Shown piece after piece: positions 50,207 through 51,228 of a stretch of 51,228 nucleotides of DNA. Source of the stretch: an uncultured Mycoplasmatota bacterium. GTDB taxonomy: Bacteria; Bacillota_I; Bacilli_A; RF39; UBA660. Numbering within the stretch: position 1 is the stretch's first letter; the number at the start of each line of letters is the position of its first letter. A program made the translations under genes and the position numbers. The notes below the pieces were generated by a model. The model ran no database searches and was not told where the DNA came from. It saw only the letters and a program-made list of their open reading frames with translations. The stretch spans positions 1 to 51,228 of the forward strand of contig URPE01000005.1 of NCBI GenBank assembly GCA_900549625.1, in the 5' to 3' direction.

Positions 50207-51228
50207 CTACCAAGAACCGTTGTCTATAGGTGTATTACCTGAGACTGTACCTGAAGAATGAGTATAAGTAGAACCTGATGATGTATTGACATTAATACCG
50301 CCAATACCATTACTAGCTGTGCATCTATTATTGATGACGTTTCCACCTTGAATATATAAATGATTTGGGCCTCCTTCGGTGCCTGAGCCAACATCTATTC
50401 CAGCCGCAGAACTACTTGCTACATTATTTTGAACTTTTCCACCTTTAAAATATAGTGTTGCACCATAAGTAATTGAAATTCCTGCTCCATATTGTGCATT
50501 GTTACTTGTTATGTTTATATTATTTATGGTAACAACTGATTTTCCTAAATTAACACCTCCACCACCATATGATGCACTATTACCGGATATAGTTCCTCCT
50601 GTTATAGTACCTATTGTATTGGTTGCTGTTGTATCAGATCTAATAGATATACCCCCTCCAAAATTGGCTTTATTGCCAGTTATAGTTCCAGCTGTCATAT
50701 TAAAAGTCATTTTTCCACTATTACCACCGACCCATATGCCTCCGCCTTCAGAAGTTGCCGTATTTCCAGATATGGTGCCACCTTTTATGTTAACTGTCGC
50801 TTGCCAGCCTAAAATACCAGCGCCGGACCCTCCAGAAGTAGTGAACGAATTATTTGAAATTGTTCCTGAATTAAAATTTAAAGAAGCATCACTAACATAA
50901 ACTCCTGCTCCTTGATTATTACTTTTATTAGAGGTTATAGTTGCTCCATTGATATTAAGCTTTGAACCACTAACACTTGCAACTCCACCTCCTGAATATA
51001 TCGCAGTATTTAAAGCATTTTGAACTGTTACTCCACTGTTTAAGTTTAATGTTGCAGAGCCAGCTGAAATCAACAATGGCTTACTAGCTGAAACATTATT
51101 ACCATTAAATTTAATGTTGGTAACTGTTGTTGTACTAGAATTATAAAAGTTTATTATACTACCTGTTGTAAGGCCACTACCTCTAGTAATAGTATATATA
51201 CTACTACCATTGCTTTTTAAAGTGACAC
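50207..51228 (-). CDS. Parallel beta-helix (Pmp/autotransporter-like) surface protein, 3' part
   Basis: The frame is open from its stop at 50207 to the window end, so the 5' part is missing (at least 340 residues present). Repeats of about 20-30 residues contain GGTISGN and GGGxx motifs (GGTISGNTATSEGGGIWVGG), as in chlamydial polymorphic membrane proteins and other right-handed beta-helix adhesins. No sorting motif or anchor is visible at the C-terminus, which ends TPIDNGSW. Rich in Gly, Ser, Asn and Thr; GC content is higher than in neighbours. Likely a secreted or surface protein. Confidence 0.85.
   Translation of the reverse strand, partial: VTLKSNGSSIYTITRGSGLTTGSIINFYNSSTTTVTNIKFNGNNVSASKPLLISAGSATLNLNSGVTVQNALNTAIYSGGGVASVSGSKLNINGATITSNKSNNQGAGVYVSDASLNFNSGTISNNSFTTSGGSGAGILGWQATVNIKGGTISGNTATSEGGGIWVGGNSGKMTFNMTAGTITGNKANFGGGISIRSDTTATNTIGTITGGTISGNSASYGGGGVNLGKSVVTINNINITSNNAQYGAGISITYGATLYFKGGKVQNNVASSSAAGIDVGSGTEGGPNHLYIQGGNVINNRCTASNGIGGINVNTSSGSTYTHSSGTVSGNTPIDNGSW

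Noticed and set aside
50499..50900. Pro-rich plus-strand ORF in the beta-helix gene
   Set aside because: Pro-rich antisense of Gly-rich repeats; typical artefact.
1..51228. CRISPR arrays, tRNA or rRNA genes
   Set aside because: No regularly spaced identical repeats and no recognisable tRNA or rRNA sequence seen by eye; a tRNAscan or Infernal run would be decisive.

Overview
The window is a strongly AT-rich chromosomal segment of a low-GC Bacillota (Firmicutes). The standard bacterial code is in use: TGA is a genuine stop (it ends the radical SAM gene at 11220 and the xerD-like gene at 28485) and Trp is TGG. A germination protease (gpr), spoIVB, spoIIM and a SpoIIID-like regulator indicate a sporulating or ancestrally sporulating lineage. 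Together with the gene order and a BspA/Pmp-like surface protein, this suggests an uncultured gut-type Bacilli/Erysipelotrichia-like clade (for example RF39-like). That placement is inference; no rRNA or tRNA gene was recognised.

Region 1 (about 1-7.6 kb) is an accessory and resistance island. It holds a small sigma factor with a terminator-like hairpin in its leader, a membrane-anchored DUF5301-like protein, a GyrI-like protein, an XRE regulator with a YgiT-type zinc-finger protein, an IS110 transposase with a structured upstream region (bridge-RNA candidate), and an operon of VOC protein, PadR regulator and a tet(44)/tet(O)-type ribosomal protection protein. A related short intergenic element (core AAATAGTAATTT, often paired with AAATTAC) recurs at the module borders, and the IS110 element appears to split one copy.

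Region 2 (about 7.8-13.6 kb) is the least familiar part and the best candidate for an undescribed system. It is a tightly packed operon of (i) a membrane protein with zinc ribbon and BspA-type leucine-rich repeats, (ii) a 579-aa radical SAM/SPASM enzyme with an unassigned C-terminal domain, (iii) a 120-aa protein, overlapping it by 4 nt, that ends in a Ser/Gly stretch plus twelve Asn and one Arg, and (iv) a two-zinc-ribbon, two-TM protein. It is followed by an NrnB-like DHH phosphoesterase gene broken by a perfect 26-bp tandem duplication that creates an ATGA stop/start overlap.

Region 3 (13.7-30.5 kb) is mainly core genome on the plus strand: PAP2 phosphatase, undecaprenol/diacylglycerol kinase, lipase-like protein, SDR, a 17-aa ORF and PemK-like protein, rpsB (with structured leader and C-terminal SAP-like domain)-tsf, two membrane thioredoxin-like proteins where pyrH usually sits, frr, rpsU, yqeY, gpr, an HD/P-loop fusion, a 6S RNA candidate, tcdA, gpsA and rarA (minus strand), a xerD-like recombinase and a ZIP transporter.

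Region 4 (30.5-51.2 kb) is almost entirely minus strand: an HTH regulator with an HExxH protein, mnmA, spoIIM, spoIVB, proS, xseB, xseA, a HipA-like gene with an in-frame ochre codon, nusB, mutS, HD and GDPD proteins, hemW, a multi-HTH protein, a tandem SpoIIID-like protein, lepA, and the 3' part of a large parallel beta-helix surface protein running off the window end.
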